Positions 15,201 to 25,867 are shown, counted from the stretch's first letter. The stretch is DNA of 64,000 nucleotides from Artemisia argyi (GCA_030686995.1 CM060709.1:19869360-19933359), one strand, 5' to 3'. A program made the numbers and translations. Notes: a model not told the origin generated them from the sequence alone.

Positions 15201-16311
15201 GGCATCTCGTAGCTGGAATCTCTGCTTCCATGAGAAAGTCACACAGTTTGGATTTTCTAGAAGCGAAGATGAGTCCTGTATATATATCAAAGTCAGTGGG
15301 AGTATTGTAGTCTTCCTGGTACTATACGTGGATGATATACTACTCATAGGAAACGATATCCCAACATTACAAAGTGTAAAAGAATGGTTGGGGAAATGTT
15401 TCTCTATGAAAGATTTGGGAGATGCAGCATATATTCTCGGTATAAAGATTTATAGAGATAGGTCAAAGCGTCTTATAGGACTTAGCCAGGACACGTACTT
15501 AGATAAAATTTTGAAAAGATTCAAAATGGAGAATTCTAAGAAAGGGAATCTACCCTTACATCATGGCATAAAGATTAGTAAGGATCTATGTCCAAAAACT
15601 AATGAAGAACTGGATAGAATGAGTCGAGTCCCATATGCTTCGGCTGTAGGATCGATCATGTATGCCATGACGTGCACAAGGCCTGATGTCTCCTTTGCTT
15701 TGAGCATGGTGAGTCGACATCAACAGAATCCTGGTGAAGGTCATTGGACAGCAGTAAAGAACATTCTTAAGTATTTAAGAAATACTAAAGACAGGTTCTT
15801 AGTTTATGGTGGAAAAGAAGAACTCAAAGTGACTGGTTATTGTGATGCAAGTTTCCAAACAGATAAAGATGATAGTCGTTCACAGTCTGGTTGGGTATTT
15901 TTGCTAAATGGGGGAGCGGTGACGTGGAAAAGTTCAAAGCAAGATACAGTGGCAGACTCCACATGTGAGTCCGAGTATATTGCAACTTGTGAAGCTTCAA
16001 AGGAAGCTATTTGGATGAAGAATTTCATTGGAGATCTTGGAGTTGTTCCAACAGTACAAGATCCCATTGAAATATTCTGTGATAATGATAGTGCAGTCGC
16101 CTTGACTAAAGAACCCAAGGATCACGGAAAGTCAAAACAAATTGAAAGGAAATACCATTTTGTTCGAAGAAAGGTAGAAGAAGGACACGTGATTGTGAAA
16201 GACATACGATCAGAGGATAATCTAGCTGATCCATTCACAAAGGCATTGGCTAAGTCCAAACACGATGAACATGCTTGGAGCATAGGATTGAAAGATAAAA
16301 TAAAGTTTTAG
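12265..16311 (+). CDS. Copia gag-pol polyprotein, intact
   Basis: One uninterrupted frame of 1348 codons from the ATG at 12265. Order of domains: gag (about residues 1-250); zinc knuckle CFYCNIKGHWKRSC with C273, C276, H281, C286; aspartic protease LDTGCGTHIC with D323; integrase with zinc-binding H461 and the DDE residues D522, D585, E621 (context LRSDRGGEY and GVAERRNRT); reverse transcriptase with YVDD at 1021-1024; RNase H with D1194, E1237 and D1273. Integrase precedes reverse transcriptase, which defines the copia order. The polyprotein would be cut by its own protease and would assemble, reverse transcribe and insert the element. All catalytic residues I can locate are present and there is no internal stop. 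I do not assign it to a named copia lineage. Confidence 0.96.
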   Translation: MSTENGVNPPVPNPSHNPNFSLLSVLGRERLTGPNYMDWMRNLRFTLRYENKEYVLDEQIPKIDDDSTQEEIEAHRKHYDDANKVSCIMASSMSPELQKTFENTWAYEMNQQLKEMFQAKASKEHLDVVKSLMACKPKPGASICAFVLEMKGYFDRLGSLNMVFDTELSINIILSGLPADYNQFVLSYQMNGKETSIMELHSLLQTAEQGIKKIDMPSTSAAPVLTVGHNAKKRKTSHSNWKGKATKGKSDYGSKRKAESDIAPTSDPKEAVCFYCNIKGHWKRSCPKYLKDLKDGKVEKGSHSGMFMIELHNTTTSDSWVLDTGCGTHICTVLQGLKESKKLKHGELNLVMGNRKITPVTKIGKYELMLKSGVRINLNNCCYSSEMTRNIISFHVLFKDGYQFSFDNENGDILVYSNGCFIFKASPCKGIYETVECISDNGNVILNVGSSNELDKSKLWHFRLGHINKKHIAQLQKDGVLESFDFKSDDVCESCLLGKMTKSPFTGTCERGEGLLDLVHTDVCGPFRSTTKDGNRYYVTFTDDFSRYGYVYLIKHKSDTFEVFKRYQNEVENQLGRKIKVLRSDRGGEYLSIEFFDHLKNCGIVSQLTPPRTPQLNGVAERRNRTLLDMVRSMMCRATLPISFWDYALETVAHILNLVPTKKVSKTPFEMWKGKRPSLGHIKIWGCEVFVRREAQDKLEARSEKCLFGGYPKESFGYLFYRPKDNVVFVARRGTFLEREMISKEDSGSKIDLEEIQDSSNEEPIVNTDIQQEVVTPVEPDDISLPIRRTSGRVSKPPHDPQFYYGFHIEEDKISDSTLSELDEPANYKEAMASPEAAKWKEAMKSEIQSMYDNQVWNLVDTTLGLKIVGCKWIFKKKTDMDGNVHTYKARLVAKGYTQTHGIDYEETFSPVAKIKSIRIMLAIVAFHDYEIWQMDVKTAFLNGKLTEDVFMAQPEGFENAKYPKRVCKLQKAIYGLKQASRSWNLCFHEKVTQFGFSRSEDESCIYIKVSGSIVVFLVLYVDDILLIGNDIPTLQSVKEWLGKCFSMKDLGDAAYILGIKIYRDRSKRLIGLSQDTYLDKILKRFKMENSKKGNLPLHHGIKISKDLCPKTNEELDRMSRVPYASAVGSIMYAMTCTRPDVSFALSMVSRHQQNPGEGHWTAVKNILKYLRNTKDRFLVYGGKEELKVTGYCDASFQTDKDDSRSQSGWVFLLNGGAVTWKSSKQDTVADSTCESEYIATCEASKEAIWMKNFIGDLGVVPTVQDPIEIFCDNDSAVALTKEPKDHGKSKQIERKYHFVRRKVEEGHVIVKDIRSEDNLADPFTKALAKSKHDEHAWSIGLKDKIKF

Positions 16312-17183
16312 TTGTTAGTTTGAGTTTGAAACATTATAATCAATGATTGAAATCGTAATAGATTTGGTGATTAAATAATAGAGATTTGTTTATTTCCAAG
16401 TGTTCTACCATTTACTATTGGTTATCATTGTGTTTCGTTTTTTGCATGTTTAGAATCCACTTCCTGAGTACTTAGTTTACTCAAACCTCCTCAGTCGTTC
16501 AAACTACTGGAAGTAAGTTTTGATTTAAGACTGTCATGGAGTGTTAGTAGATTGTCTATGGAGATTAGACATAGCATAGAGAATGCTGCAACACTCATGA
16601 GTACTTAATGGGAATTAAGTATAGGACAAACCCGCACTTAGAAAGATTACTTCATGGATTGAGATCACGAGTAATTCTAAGATGATAATATCCTCTATTC
16701 TTAAAATGGAGATACATCGAGTATCTAGTTTTCAAGTCTGTTATACTTTAGTTTATTCAAACGCTGTGCGTAAATGCCAGTTATAAAGGGTATGCTAGGT
16801 ATGACATGATAAGTTGACTAGTTCTATGTATTCAAAGTTTATTTGTTCCTTTCGCCTAAAAGGGAAAGTGATATCAATGGGCCCCTCGATGATTAAATGT
16901 TGACTTAAATGTGCTAGGCCTAGCCAGGACTAAATTGATGTGTTCAATTCAGTAGTCTCATATAGTCAAATAATCAGAAATCGAGAAACATAATGTTGAA
17001 CCTGGAGATTGATTAAAATCCATGTCTCAGGTTCATACGATATCAGTAGAACAAAGGAATAGTTGATCGCTTATCTAAGGGCTGACTCTAAGATATGATT
17101 CAGAGTTCGGCAGTTGCATTGGATGGCACTCTCTGCTTAGTTGATCGGAATAGGCTTAGACCAATTATAGTTGATGAATTGTC
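16312..17183 (+). other. Copia 3' untranslated region
   Basis: About 870 bp between the stop codon and the polypurine tract, with no supported frame. It contains several imperfect direct repeats around GAGTACTTA and GAGATTAGACATAG but no recognised gene. Confidence 0.6.
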
Positions 17184-17195
17184 CAAGTGGGAGAC
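17184..17195 (+). other. Copia polypurine tract
   Basis: AAGTGGGAGAC abuts the TGTTGG start of the 3' LTR, the expected plus-strand primer position. Confidence 0.8.
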
Positions 17196-17806
17196 TGTTG
17201 GAATTAATGTCCAAGTTTATAACTAATTGGTGAGACTATCGTCAAAAGTGGAGTCCTTTTTGGGTCGCCCTCAGTGAACCGTAAAAGAGAAAATGATTCA
17301 AAGAATTAGTCACGGCATAAGCACGTTAAGTGTTACGCCGTAACAAGGCATGTGATGTTGTTTTTTTTGGAAAAGTCCCACTGCACATCGCTCCAAAGGG
17401 TAAACCAAGACCCTTTTCTTTCCTTATATATAGAAGGAACATGCCTTAGCTTTTAATTGCTCATTCCAATCTTTCTAATTCCTACTCCTTATAAGAGTCT
17501 TTCGTTTATCGGGACCTTAGGAGTTCGAAAGAATAGTTTCTTTTTTGGTTCTTGGGTGTGAACTATTAGAGGTACTCTCGTTTGGGTACTCGCCTCCAAG
17601 TTCGACCAAGGTGGTCCCCGTGAGAAATTCGATTTTCTCAAAGGTTAGTAATTTTCTTCTTTCCTTTTAATTACTTATTTATTTATTTCTTTTAAGTTGC
17701 TTTTAGTTAATTAGGTTTAGATCCTTTAGGGTTTAGTTCCCTTCTTGCCCTAGATTATTATTTTTTCCGCTGCGTATTAATCTAGTTGGGAATAGAAAAC
17801 CCATCA
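17196..17806 (+). repeat. Copia 3' LTR
   Basis: Near-identical to 10759-11365. It is followed by target duplication ATAGT. Confidence 0.95.
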
Positions 17807-17811
17807 ATAGT

Positions 17812-18693
17812 TCGTGAAGGAATTGCACTATTCGGTTGTTAAATTACAGTATTAATCTATTATTATCTAAATAACTTATAAATGCTATCGATATATGGTG
17901 CTGTTATTAAGTGTGTTGTTGATAATGATTATTGATTTATTTGCAGATCTTTATCGATCCAAAAGGTTTAACGAATTCATGTAAGATTATGTTAACAATT
18001 TATTTGTTATTTCGTTTTATTGTTGTTAATTAGTGGACTTTGATTATGGTTTTTTATCTTGATTTATACACCAGAAAACATGCAGGTATTTCTTAGGTAA
18101 TGAGCTCTACCTCTCTTCGGCCCAAAATTGTGAAGCACATATAAAAATCCTCGAAAGCATCTTGGATTCTGAGTTACTAACATGCGTTTTTAGAGGGTTT
18201 AACTGTTGATTCAAAAGTTATGCCAACTATGATATCTGATGGTAAAAATGATGAATTTTCAGGTGTACAGTACTATACATGTCAGTAAAGAGCACCCCAT
18301 CTTCCCGCTTAATTATTGTTCTATCAACCAACAAAGTTTGACCATTAGGTGATAAAACCTAAACTGGAATCCTCAAGAGTCAAACTATCTTAAAACACAT
18401 CAAATGGGTCATTTAATTTAAATGCATCAGTTTGGTCGTTGGATTCAAACGGGGTCAGATGCGACATTGTGCTTAAATGGTTAATATGGGTCTCTGTATT
18501 CAGATGGGCCAGGTTGCATACAATCGATTACCTTTTGATAATGTGAGTAATCTGAGCCGGCACACAATCGAGTGCCTTTTCATAATGTGGGGAATATGAT
18601 TGGTTTGTGCTGAAATGGGTAATATGGGTCTTCGTATTCAGATGGGCCAGGTTGCATACATTGATAGGTTGCATAATACAAACTTAAACTCCG
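17812..18693. other. Spacer with exon-like scrap and direct repeat
   Basis: About 18086-18195 translates openly on the plus strand as YFLGNELYLSSAQNCEAHIK and onward after an AG, like a stray exon; I do not recognise the gene. A phrase of about 39 bp (AATATGGGTCT...GATGGGCCAGGTTGCATAC) occurs at 18483-18521 and again at 18621-18659, marking a local duplication of about 138 bp. Confidence 0.4.
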
Positions 18694-19034
18694 TTGGTGT
18701 TTGATAAAATTGCTGAGAGGGATTTGGTGTCGTGGAATTTGATGATTTCTGGGTGTGTGAAGATGTGGTTTGTGAGAGGTGCATTGGAGTTGTTTGAGGG
18801 AATGAAAAGGGATGGGTTTGAACTGGATGAGATGACTGTTGTGAGTGTTCTTAGGGCCTTGTGGGGATGGGAATTTGGAGTTAGGGAAGGTGGTTGAGGA
18901 GTATGTTGTGGAGATTGGAGAATGAGATGGAGGTGAATTCTATGTTGGTTCGGCATTAATTGGTATGTATGGGAAGTGTGGGGATTTGGTGTCGGCGAGG
19001 AGGGTTTTTGATAAGATGGGTAGGAAAGTTCTAG
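18694..19034 (+). pseudogene. PPR protein gene fragment
   Basis: The first frame reads VFDKIAERDLVSWNLMISG and then GALELFEGMKRDGFELDEMT, a typical plant PPR arrangement (DLVSWN, then a 'P' type motif). Near 18865 the frame changes by one base and a second frame continues with NLELGKVVEEYVVE and later SALIGMYGKCGDLVSARRVF, also standard PPR sequence. Another shift lies near 18925. It lacks a start, an organelle-targeting segment and most of the repeats, so it is a dead fragment. It ends abruptly near 19034 where unrelated AT-rich sequence begins. Confidence 0.85.
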
Positions 19035-19296
19035 TCTATATAGTCCATAAAATAGTAACCCTATAATAATAATAATAGACTTTTGATCGATTGATTGGTC
19101 AATCACCCTCCTTCATTCGTTCGACTATTATCATAAGGTAACACTTCAACTTTAATGTCATAATTTACTAATTAATCATATATGTAACTGCTTACTTATT
19201 AACTACTTATTACAGTTGTTTATATAAGGTTACAATATAAAACTTTGAGAGACTTAATGGATTGACATTGATAGCCATTGGACAACTAACCCATGA

Positions 19297-20025
19297 GTAC
19301 GACATCTTATTGGTCATGAGGTGGATAAGTTGGAGTTTGATGATGTTGGCTTGTGTGCAATCGCGGAGGCTTGTAATCATTTGGTTTTTGTGAATCTTGG
19401 TGGGAGGTTACGCTTTAAGGACATAGGAATTGGTTCCCTTGTAAGATCATGCAAGAATTTAAGTCTATTAAGTTTGAATTACTGTGTTAACGTCCCAGAC
19501 AAATCACTGAAAATGATTGGAGAAGCAATTCGTTTAGAAGTTTTATCTTTGCGAGGCTGTTATTTTATTAGTGATTTGGGTATCATCCATTTGAAGAAAT
19601 TGGTTAGTCTAAGATACCTGAATTTGTCTAGGTGTGTGGCTAATATCACAGACGATGGGGTTGTGGCCCTGTGTGATCTCCAAAATCTTGATAAATTATA
19701 TTTGGATTTCTTGACCAATATAACGGACATTGCATTGCTTGAAATTGGTAGCAAGTGTTTGAATCTTCTTAACTTAAGTTTGAAGGGTTGTAATAGAATT
19801 ACTAGTGTTGGTTTACATGCTTTTTCTGGTCACCCGCGCTTGACTAGACTTTGGTTATTCTCGTGCTACAATTTTTCAAGCGAAGATGTCAAGTCAATTG
19901 CTTTGACCTGCCCAAAATTATGGTATGTTGGTCTAAGCAGGCCAATAAAGGAGCCAATGCCAAAGGCAGGCTGTGAAGACATTTACGGTTTATTTGGCAA
20001 CAAATTCAAGATAGAGTGGAAATGA
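19297..20025 (+). CDS. LRR (F-box/LRR-like) protein fragment, no F-box
   Basis: The open frame runs from just after a stop at 19294-19296 to TGA at 20023-20025, with no ATG before the first repeats (the frame has GTG at 19321). The roughly 240 residues form about eight leucine-rich repeats of the cysteine-containing kind seen in F-box/LRR (AMN1/FBXL) proteins: LSLLSLNYCVNVPDKSL, LEVLSLRGCYFISDLGI, LRYLNLSRCVANITDDGV, LNLLNLSLKGCNRITSVGL. In such proteins an N-terminal F-box binds SKP1 and the repeats bind the ubiquitylation target. No F-box is visible upstream. Either a first exon lies elsewhere or the gene is 5'-truncated. After the stop, CACAG|GTAGTT near 20090 and TACAG near 20180 look like a 3'UTR intron. 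I lean to a truncated copy. Confidence 0.65.
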   Translation, partial: VRHLIGHEVDKLEFDDVGLCAIAEACNHLVFVNLGGRLRFKDIGIGSLVRSCKNLSLLSLNYCVNVPDKSLKMIGEAIRLEVLSLRGCYFISDLGIIHLKKLVSLRYLNLSRCVANITDDGVVALCDLQNLDKLYLDFLTNITDIALLEIGSKCLNLLNLSLKGCNRITSVGLHAFSGHPRLTRLWLFSCYNFSSEDVKSIALTCPKLWYVGLSRPIKEPMPKAGCEDIYGLFGNKFKIEWK

Positions 20026-20942
20026 CCGCTATGTCTTTGCCATTTTCTTTGGGAGTTTATTTGTTTTTGCTAAACTCATGAGCACTCACAGGTAGTTATT
20101 TTGGGTCTCTCATTTTGCTTCTTAATTTGATTCTGTTTAACTTTATGCTGATCCTAATGTGTTTTTTTTCTTATGTACAGAGATGAAAAGAAAATGAAGC
20201 ATTGTCACCCTCATTTGCTACAGATTGGAGAAGAAGAAAAAGGGACAGATGAGTTTGAATCTTAGAGAAAAGGATTACCTATAAATCATTGTATCGAGAT
20301 TTATGAGTAAAAACTATGTTATGCACTCATCTTTATTCCTACTGTAATTCCTAGCAATAGTAAAGATACTTTTTATTCCTAAGACTTATGATCGATAGTA
20401 GTCAAGCAAATTCCTCTGCTTGCTTACCTGATGCATAAAGGGATTGCACCATTCCATTTTAAGATACTCCTTACAACAGATACAAACCTCAGTTCCCTAT
20501 CAAGATTGATAACGTCTTTGGTACTTGGACCAAAGAGTAACTCTCACATCCTTTACAGACACCTTATAAGTACTGCAGTAACAAAATACAGTTATAGTTG
20601 AATGACTGGGACACATAATATAATACCCGCAACTAAACACTTACAAAAACAGCCACCAATATATAAAGAGCATTATGACTTTTAACAGATCTGGAAAAGT
20701 GTTTGTGTATCTGAATATGTGTAACACGTGAATCAATAGCATAATTTCTATATATTGTCCGAGCATGTATAAAGGGATTACAGTATTGCACCAGTCCTTT
20801 TTCAAATGTTCCTATAGCCATCAACTTTGGACCAAATCCTGCAACAGATTGGTAATAAATGGCCTATGCATGATTACTTAATTGCAAAGTCGGAGAAAGT
20901 ACGCTTTGCTTAGTTTTTTTTGTAAGATGCCGCACTCATGGG
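20026..20942. other. 3' flank of LRR gene, no other gene seen
   Basis: Contains a possible UTR intron and a short charged frame (about 20181-20265). Nothing else recognised. Confidence 0.4.
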
Positions 20943-20960
20943 TTGTCCATTCTACTTATA

Positions 20961-21514
20961 TTTTTTTTTTTTTTTTTTTTGAAAGGCAACATCTTATTAT
21001 GAACCATAAAAAGAAAACTAGGATACAATACAAGGCATCTCACCTCAATTAACAAGCTACTTAAAAGAGGATGAGACCCAAGCTACAAAATACAAACCAA
21101 ACCAAAACAAAAAAACTATTTCTAAAACCTCACGCTAGCACATGACATCTAATACATAAAACTATATATGTTAAAACCACCCACTGACACAAGCAAAAAC
21201 CACCCACTAACCAATGCAACCTAATTACTTGCAGACCCAATCCCAAACAGCAAGAATAGACATCACATAATTACTTGCAGCCCATATGATATCAAAACAG
21301 ACACATAAAAGCCTTCTTAACTAACCGGACTGGTATTATACTGATGCTGCATAAACTCTGAAACTGTTATTGTCTAGACATCAGACAGCACAAAACCAAC
21401 TGATCTTATACTTGTGCTACCCAAACACTGAAGACTGATGAGAACTGATACTGTCATCTCTTCAAACCTGCTCAAACGAAGCAATCAGGAACACAATGAA
21501 ATGCAGATCTTGGA
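20961..21514 (-). mobile_element. Poly(A)-tailed retroposon (LINE/SINE-type end)
   Basis: A T run (20961-20980) opens a block of about 550 bp that is bounded by a long direct repeat TTGTCCATTCTACTTATAT at 20943-20961 and 21515-21533. A target duplication of 19 bp with a poly(A) tail on the minus strand is the mark of target-primed reverse transcription. No reverse transcriptase frame is present, so it is a 5'-truncated LINE or a SINE-like copy. Confidence 0.8.
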
Positions 21515-21712
21515 TTGTCCATTCTACTTATATTGGTTTTTAGTTTTCTAAACTTTCAATTTCCTAAAAGAGTGAAAACAAATCCTACATTTTGGTAGTT
21601 ACTCGGATGCCATACTTCACGGCATTTGGTTTTATACTTGTCTTTGGTAGTTACTCGGATGCAATACTTCATGGCGTTTTGGTTTCTTATGGCATGTACC
21701 AAGTTAACTAGA

Positions 21713-21937
21713 ATTTATTAGTGAATTTTGACTCCATATATTGTAGGCGTGTTCGAATGTGTTGCAAAGTGGTCATAATATTCATTTGTGGTGTTTAATA
21801 AACGTTAATATAAATTCAATTGTATGATTATTTTTAATGACCAATCGAACACCAAATAAGCCAAACTCAAAGCTATCAAACCAAACTAACTATTAGGATA
21901 CAGATTAGTAGTTTGAATTTGAATATACACCGAATTA
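21713..21937 (-). repeat. Direct repeat downstream of BSP gene
   Basis: Similar over about 215 bp to 22988-23205 in the same orientation (shared GTTCGAATGTGTTGCAAA and AATATTCATTTGTGGTGTTT). The upstream copy lies in the promoter of the BSP-like gene and this one directly after its stop, as if a second tandem gene unit had been lost or begun here. Confidence 0.85.
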
Positions 21938-22902
21938 TCACATTGAGCTGGACTGATAATGATCCTTCATAATCATCATGTGGTAAGTTGCACATGCATT
22001 GTGACCTGCCATGCCTAACGCATCATCCATCATCGAATCACGCCACTCATTTCTCATCCTTTCATTCAATCTCTGAATCACGTCACCACGTGCAGCGTCC
22101 CAGTATCTCAAAAAGGCTGCAACCTTTCTGGGATCCTTAGCTTTCCAGCAAACATCATTGTTTTCTAACGACACGGTGGCATGAGAATTCCATAATATTT
22201 CGGTTCGTGTAAAGCCTGCTAAGCTGCTTATATACTCGGATACTCCACCATGCCATCCAAAAGAACTGGCGGAGTTGCCCTATTTCCGTCCCATAGCAAA
22301 ACCCTAGCCATGCCTTGTAGTATCGCCAATACAACGCCTCTATTATTATTTGTACTACTTTCGATAAGCGATGGACTCAAACTGATGACATAATCATTGT
22401 GCTTTGGCGAATAAACAGATACAATACTAGGTATCTCTGTTGGAGCTAGTCTAAGACTGACACTTGAAACAGTTTTCTTTATGTGTTTGAAGTTTTCATG
22501 ATTAGGGTAGAGAATATTTTCAACAAACGTGCTTGCGTTCAAAACTATTCGTACCGCTTCATCATTTGACTCGTAAAAGAGTCGAAAACGTTTCCCAGAC
22601 AGTGAAGACATACCCGCATCATTTACAATGGTGATGGAAAAGCCTTTAGCTGCCTCATCGTTGGCCCAAATGGCAATTATTCCGATAAATGATATTAGAA
22701 GTACGCGAAAAAGAATCCCAAAACGGTCTCCCGATATAATGTTAGGAGACACATATTTTGCTTCCGCGGCAGTGGTGCTGGTGGTGGTGGTGGTAGTTAG
22801 GAGAGATAGAAGGATGGGGTGGGACTCCATTCGAACGAAATTATTAATGATGGGGTTTGGTACACTATATGAGAGTTCAAGTGGTTTCATGCATGTGTTC
22901 AT
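21938..22902 (-). pseudogene. Basic secretory protein (BSP)-like gene, frameshifted
   Basis: The upstream frame (22902 to 22228, 224 codons) gives a short Ser/Thr-rich N-terminus, one hydrophobic segment (FGILFRVLLISFIGIIAIWA) and then the BSP domain of plants: GFSITIVNDAG, FRLFYESNDEAVRIVL, GMARVLLWDGN. The downstream frame (to 21938) supplies the expected end: CWKAKDPRKVAAFLRYW, RLNERMRNEWRDSMMDDALG. The join is broken at about 22233-22240 by 8 extra bases, a near-duplication of GAGTATCC, causing a shift to a stop. The position of the peptidase-like HExxH motif reads ILQGMARVL, so zinc binding is not expected; I believe some plant BSP relatives share this loss. The first Met could also be at 22890 or 22833. 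The function of the family is poorly known (defence-linked, secreted or membrane-anchored). Confidence 0.75.
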
Positions 22903-22987
22903 ACATATATAATGTATGGATAAATGAAGTGTGATGGTTTTTAAGACTCGTGGCTATATGTTCAGCCACACCATATCACTATCACTA

Positions 22988-23205
22988 GAGTTTATTAGTG
23001 AATTTCGACGTGTTCGAATGTGTTGCAAAAGTGGTCATAATATTCATTTGTGGTGTTTAATAAACTCTAATCTAAATTCAATTGAATGATTTTTTTTTAT
23101 TTTTTTTTCGACTCGATATTGCGAGCCAACTAATCCTATCAAACCAAACTCACTAAGGACACACATTAGTAGTTTGAATTCGATTATACACCAAATTGTA
23201 GCAAC
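22988..23205 (-). repeat. Direct repeat in BSP gene promoter region
   Basis: Partner of 21713-21937. It begins about 85 bp upstream of the first ATG of the BSP-like gene. Confidence 0.85.
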
Positions 23206-24415
23206 ACATCGAGTCTTTCAGAATCTGTCTGTCACTAACAATCTAGTGAATACAATCAGACTAAGCCCGGTTTTGGGCCAGGGAGATATGGGCTGGCCTA
23301 CCAGGAATTCCCAAAGCCCATGGATAAGGCCTTTTTAAGAATGGTTCATTAGTTTCCAAATCACCAATAGTCCATAAGCGGTCCCATACAATAGTCTTGA
23401 TCAATCGATTGGTCAACACTAGTCGTCGTGTTTGCGCGGGGTTTACAAGAACAAGGAATGCTTCGGGCCGCCGCGTTGCGGCGGGGCGGCGAGCATTCAT
23501 TTTTATGTACGTGTAATAAGAATATAACTATATGCTTGTCGTGTTTATTTGCTTGAAAAAAATCATTAGCCTAATGACTGCCTTGTTTTCTTTGTGGCCG
23601 ACCTTGATGTAGCTAAATATAATGAAAACTATTTGTAAATAAAGTTAATGACAAATATGTTGCAGGAACAAAAAGAAACCAAAACAACCAAAAACCAACT
23701 GATAACCCCAATCCTTAAAGCGTATGCAAAGTTTATGTGTCATTGGAGTATAGCTTTGGTTTTATGTGTCATTGCGGTATAGCTTTGCATTCGTTGTCGA
23801 TGTGGTGGTTTACGGAGAATGTTTACGTAATTTAGATCTTGGCAAAGCTTGATTGATAGTCGCAAACATTAGCTTTGCTATACCGAATACATGTACCAGC
23901 TTGTAACTGGAGTTATAATTCATGCATTAACATAATCCATTAGCATGCAGCCTCATAAAGCGTATGCAAAGTTTACTCAAAGATGAAACAGGATGGAGGA
24001 TCAAGTAGGCTAAAATTATACGCAAACTCACTAATAACAAAGAGTGATCATAGTAAATTCAAACATTTAAAAGGAGAAGCACACTGCTCTTCATTATCAA
24101 TACAAAAGCTTAAGTGGATGGAGACACCTTTTACACAAAATATGATTCACTTCATCATCCCGATGAATTGGCATACCGAAAATAAAAATAAAAATAAAAA
24201 AAGAAAAATAAACAAAAAACGATAATCTCGTGGCATCCTTCCTTTAATAGAACGTTTCTTCAGCACGATCAACAGGCGCGCAATCTGTTACTATTCGATT
24301 GGTACAAACCGCGACCGACTTTCATTTGCTATCCGCTGTTAATGACCAAAAGAAAGCTATACTTACGTGCAAATATACCAGCTTCAGTTTTAGCACTGGA
24401 AACCGAAACCTGACT

Positions 24416-24503
24416 TTCAGAATCAAAATTAGTAGATTTTGGTTTACAGAATCAAAATTAGTAGATTTTGGTTTACAGAATCAAAATTAGTAGTACTCCG
24501 TAA
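24416..24503. repeat. Tandem repeat, 3 copies of about 31 bp
   Basis: CAGAATCAAAATTAGTAG followed by ATTTTGGTTTA repeats three times head to tail, the last copy partial. Confidence 0.85.
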
Positions 24504-25867
24504 CTAATGATAACGTAAGCTGCTTTGTATAAGTGGACATACATTATCCCTTTTTGCCTGCAGCGTATTAGCCAATAGAGGATGAAAACGTTAACTTTAA
24601 TATTCCATGATCTGCCTAACATTTTCTATCCAGCCTGTTCTTAATAGTGTTATGTCTAGCTAGGTCTCCAAAACGAATACCATAGCCAAGCAAATCACCA
24701 AACTCGGTATGCATCTGGTCACTCACATCATATAATGCTTAAACGATTCATGTAAAGGAAGTAGATAGTTTTAAAAAAGAAAAACCCAAAGTCCAGAAAG
24801 TGCTTGTATATTGAACCTGTCACGCGTCATGTGAATAAATGCAGGTCGATCCAAGAAGTAGCAATGGTGGCACCTGAAAGCATACAACATAGGTCTAAAA
24901 GCAGTGAATGGTGTAAACCAAAGTCAACTAAATTTAGCAGGATTATTGATTAACCTTGAGGATTAGTCCTTAATCCGATCTTCCATATAGGTACGTTTAT
25001 AAATATCGCCCATCAATCTTCCATATAGCTGTAAAGTGTCAGTGGTCTCTCTTTCCTGTTAACGGGTAGGTTCGATCAAAACCAAATATGGTTGAAGAAA
25101 GCTCAAGCTCTACATGTTTTCCTAAACAAAAAGAAGCACAAAACATGAACAAACTAAAAAAGCTTTTTATACATATCGACAACAAATAAAAGAAATTGTT
25201 TCATATGTATAAACGCAACTATAACATTATTTCCGCATATCGACAACAAACACACACATAAAACCAAAAACCAAAAACCAAAACCTCAAAAAAATCGTAA
25301 TCTTAGTGGTGGCCTAATGCGAAAGTCGTTTTAAAGTAACCCCAATCCCCTTTCCTCATCCTACATAAAAACATCAACAAAAACAAACAAAACTCAAATT
25401 AAACTAAAAGCAACTCGTATTTTGACACGTATTTTAAATAATTTATTTCGGCACCTGCCCCACTTCACCAACATGAATAGAGAGGGGAAAGAAATACATG
25501 TTTGCCTTAAAACATCTTGCTTTTCAAATTCCTTGTTAATCCGTTTGCAATTTTACTTCAAACTAGTTTGTTGTTTTCATTTCGTCACCCTGTTCAGTAA
25601 AAAATATACCCAAAACTGTTTGACTGAAAATGAGAGGCTCTGTTTATAGTCTAACTGACCAAATATGTTCATTATAAACTGACAAAAGTTAGATCCATAG
25701 ACAAACAAATTCTTTAATATCAATGTTTAGCGAAACAGGTTTCAACTTGTACCAACGTACCTCTTTACATTGCTGTCATTTTCCCTTTTCTAGCATCCTG
25801 TAGATAGGCACAAAACAAACATATTTCAATCACACAATAATGGTTGTACCATTGGTGTAAATAAAAA

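Larger units (their letters stand above)
10759..17806 (+). mobile_element. Complete Ty1/copia LTR retrotransposon
   Basis: Flanked by a perfect 5-bp target duplication ATAGT (10754-10758 and 17807-17811). LTRs of 607 and 611 bp both run TGTTGG...CCATCA and differ at only a few positions, including a 4-bp insertion near 17382. A primer-binding site follows the 5' LTR, a purine tract precedes the 3' LTR, and a single intact gag-pol ORF lies between. The unusual feature is two long untranslated stretches of about 900 bp on either side of the ORF. Structurally it could be autonomous. Confidence 0.97.

Noticed and set aside
22628..22912. Plus-strand open frame rich in Val
   Set aside because: Antisense of the BSP-like gene's Thr-rich N-terminus.
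23466..23492. GC-rich palindrome as a Helitron end
   Set aside because: The hairpin is strong but neither side has CTRR at the required distance.
24500..25860. Minus-strand gene in AT-rich sequence
   Set aside because: Frames are short, composition is intergenic and no splice-consistent chain of exons could be read.
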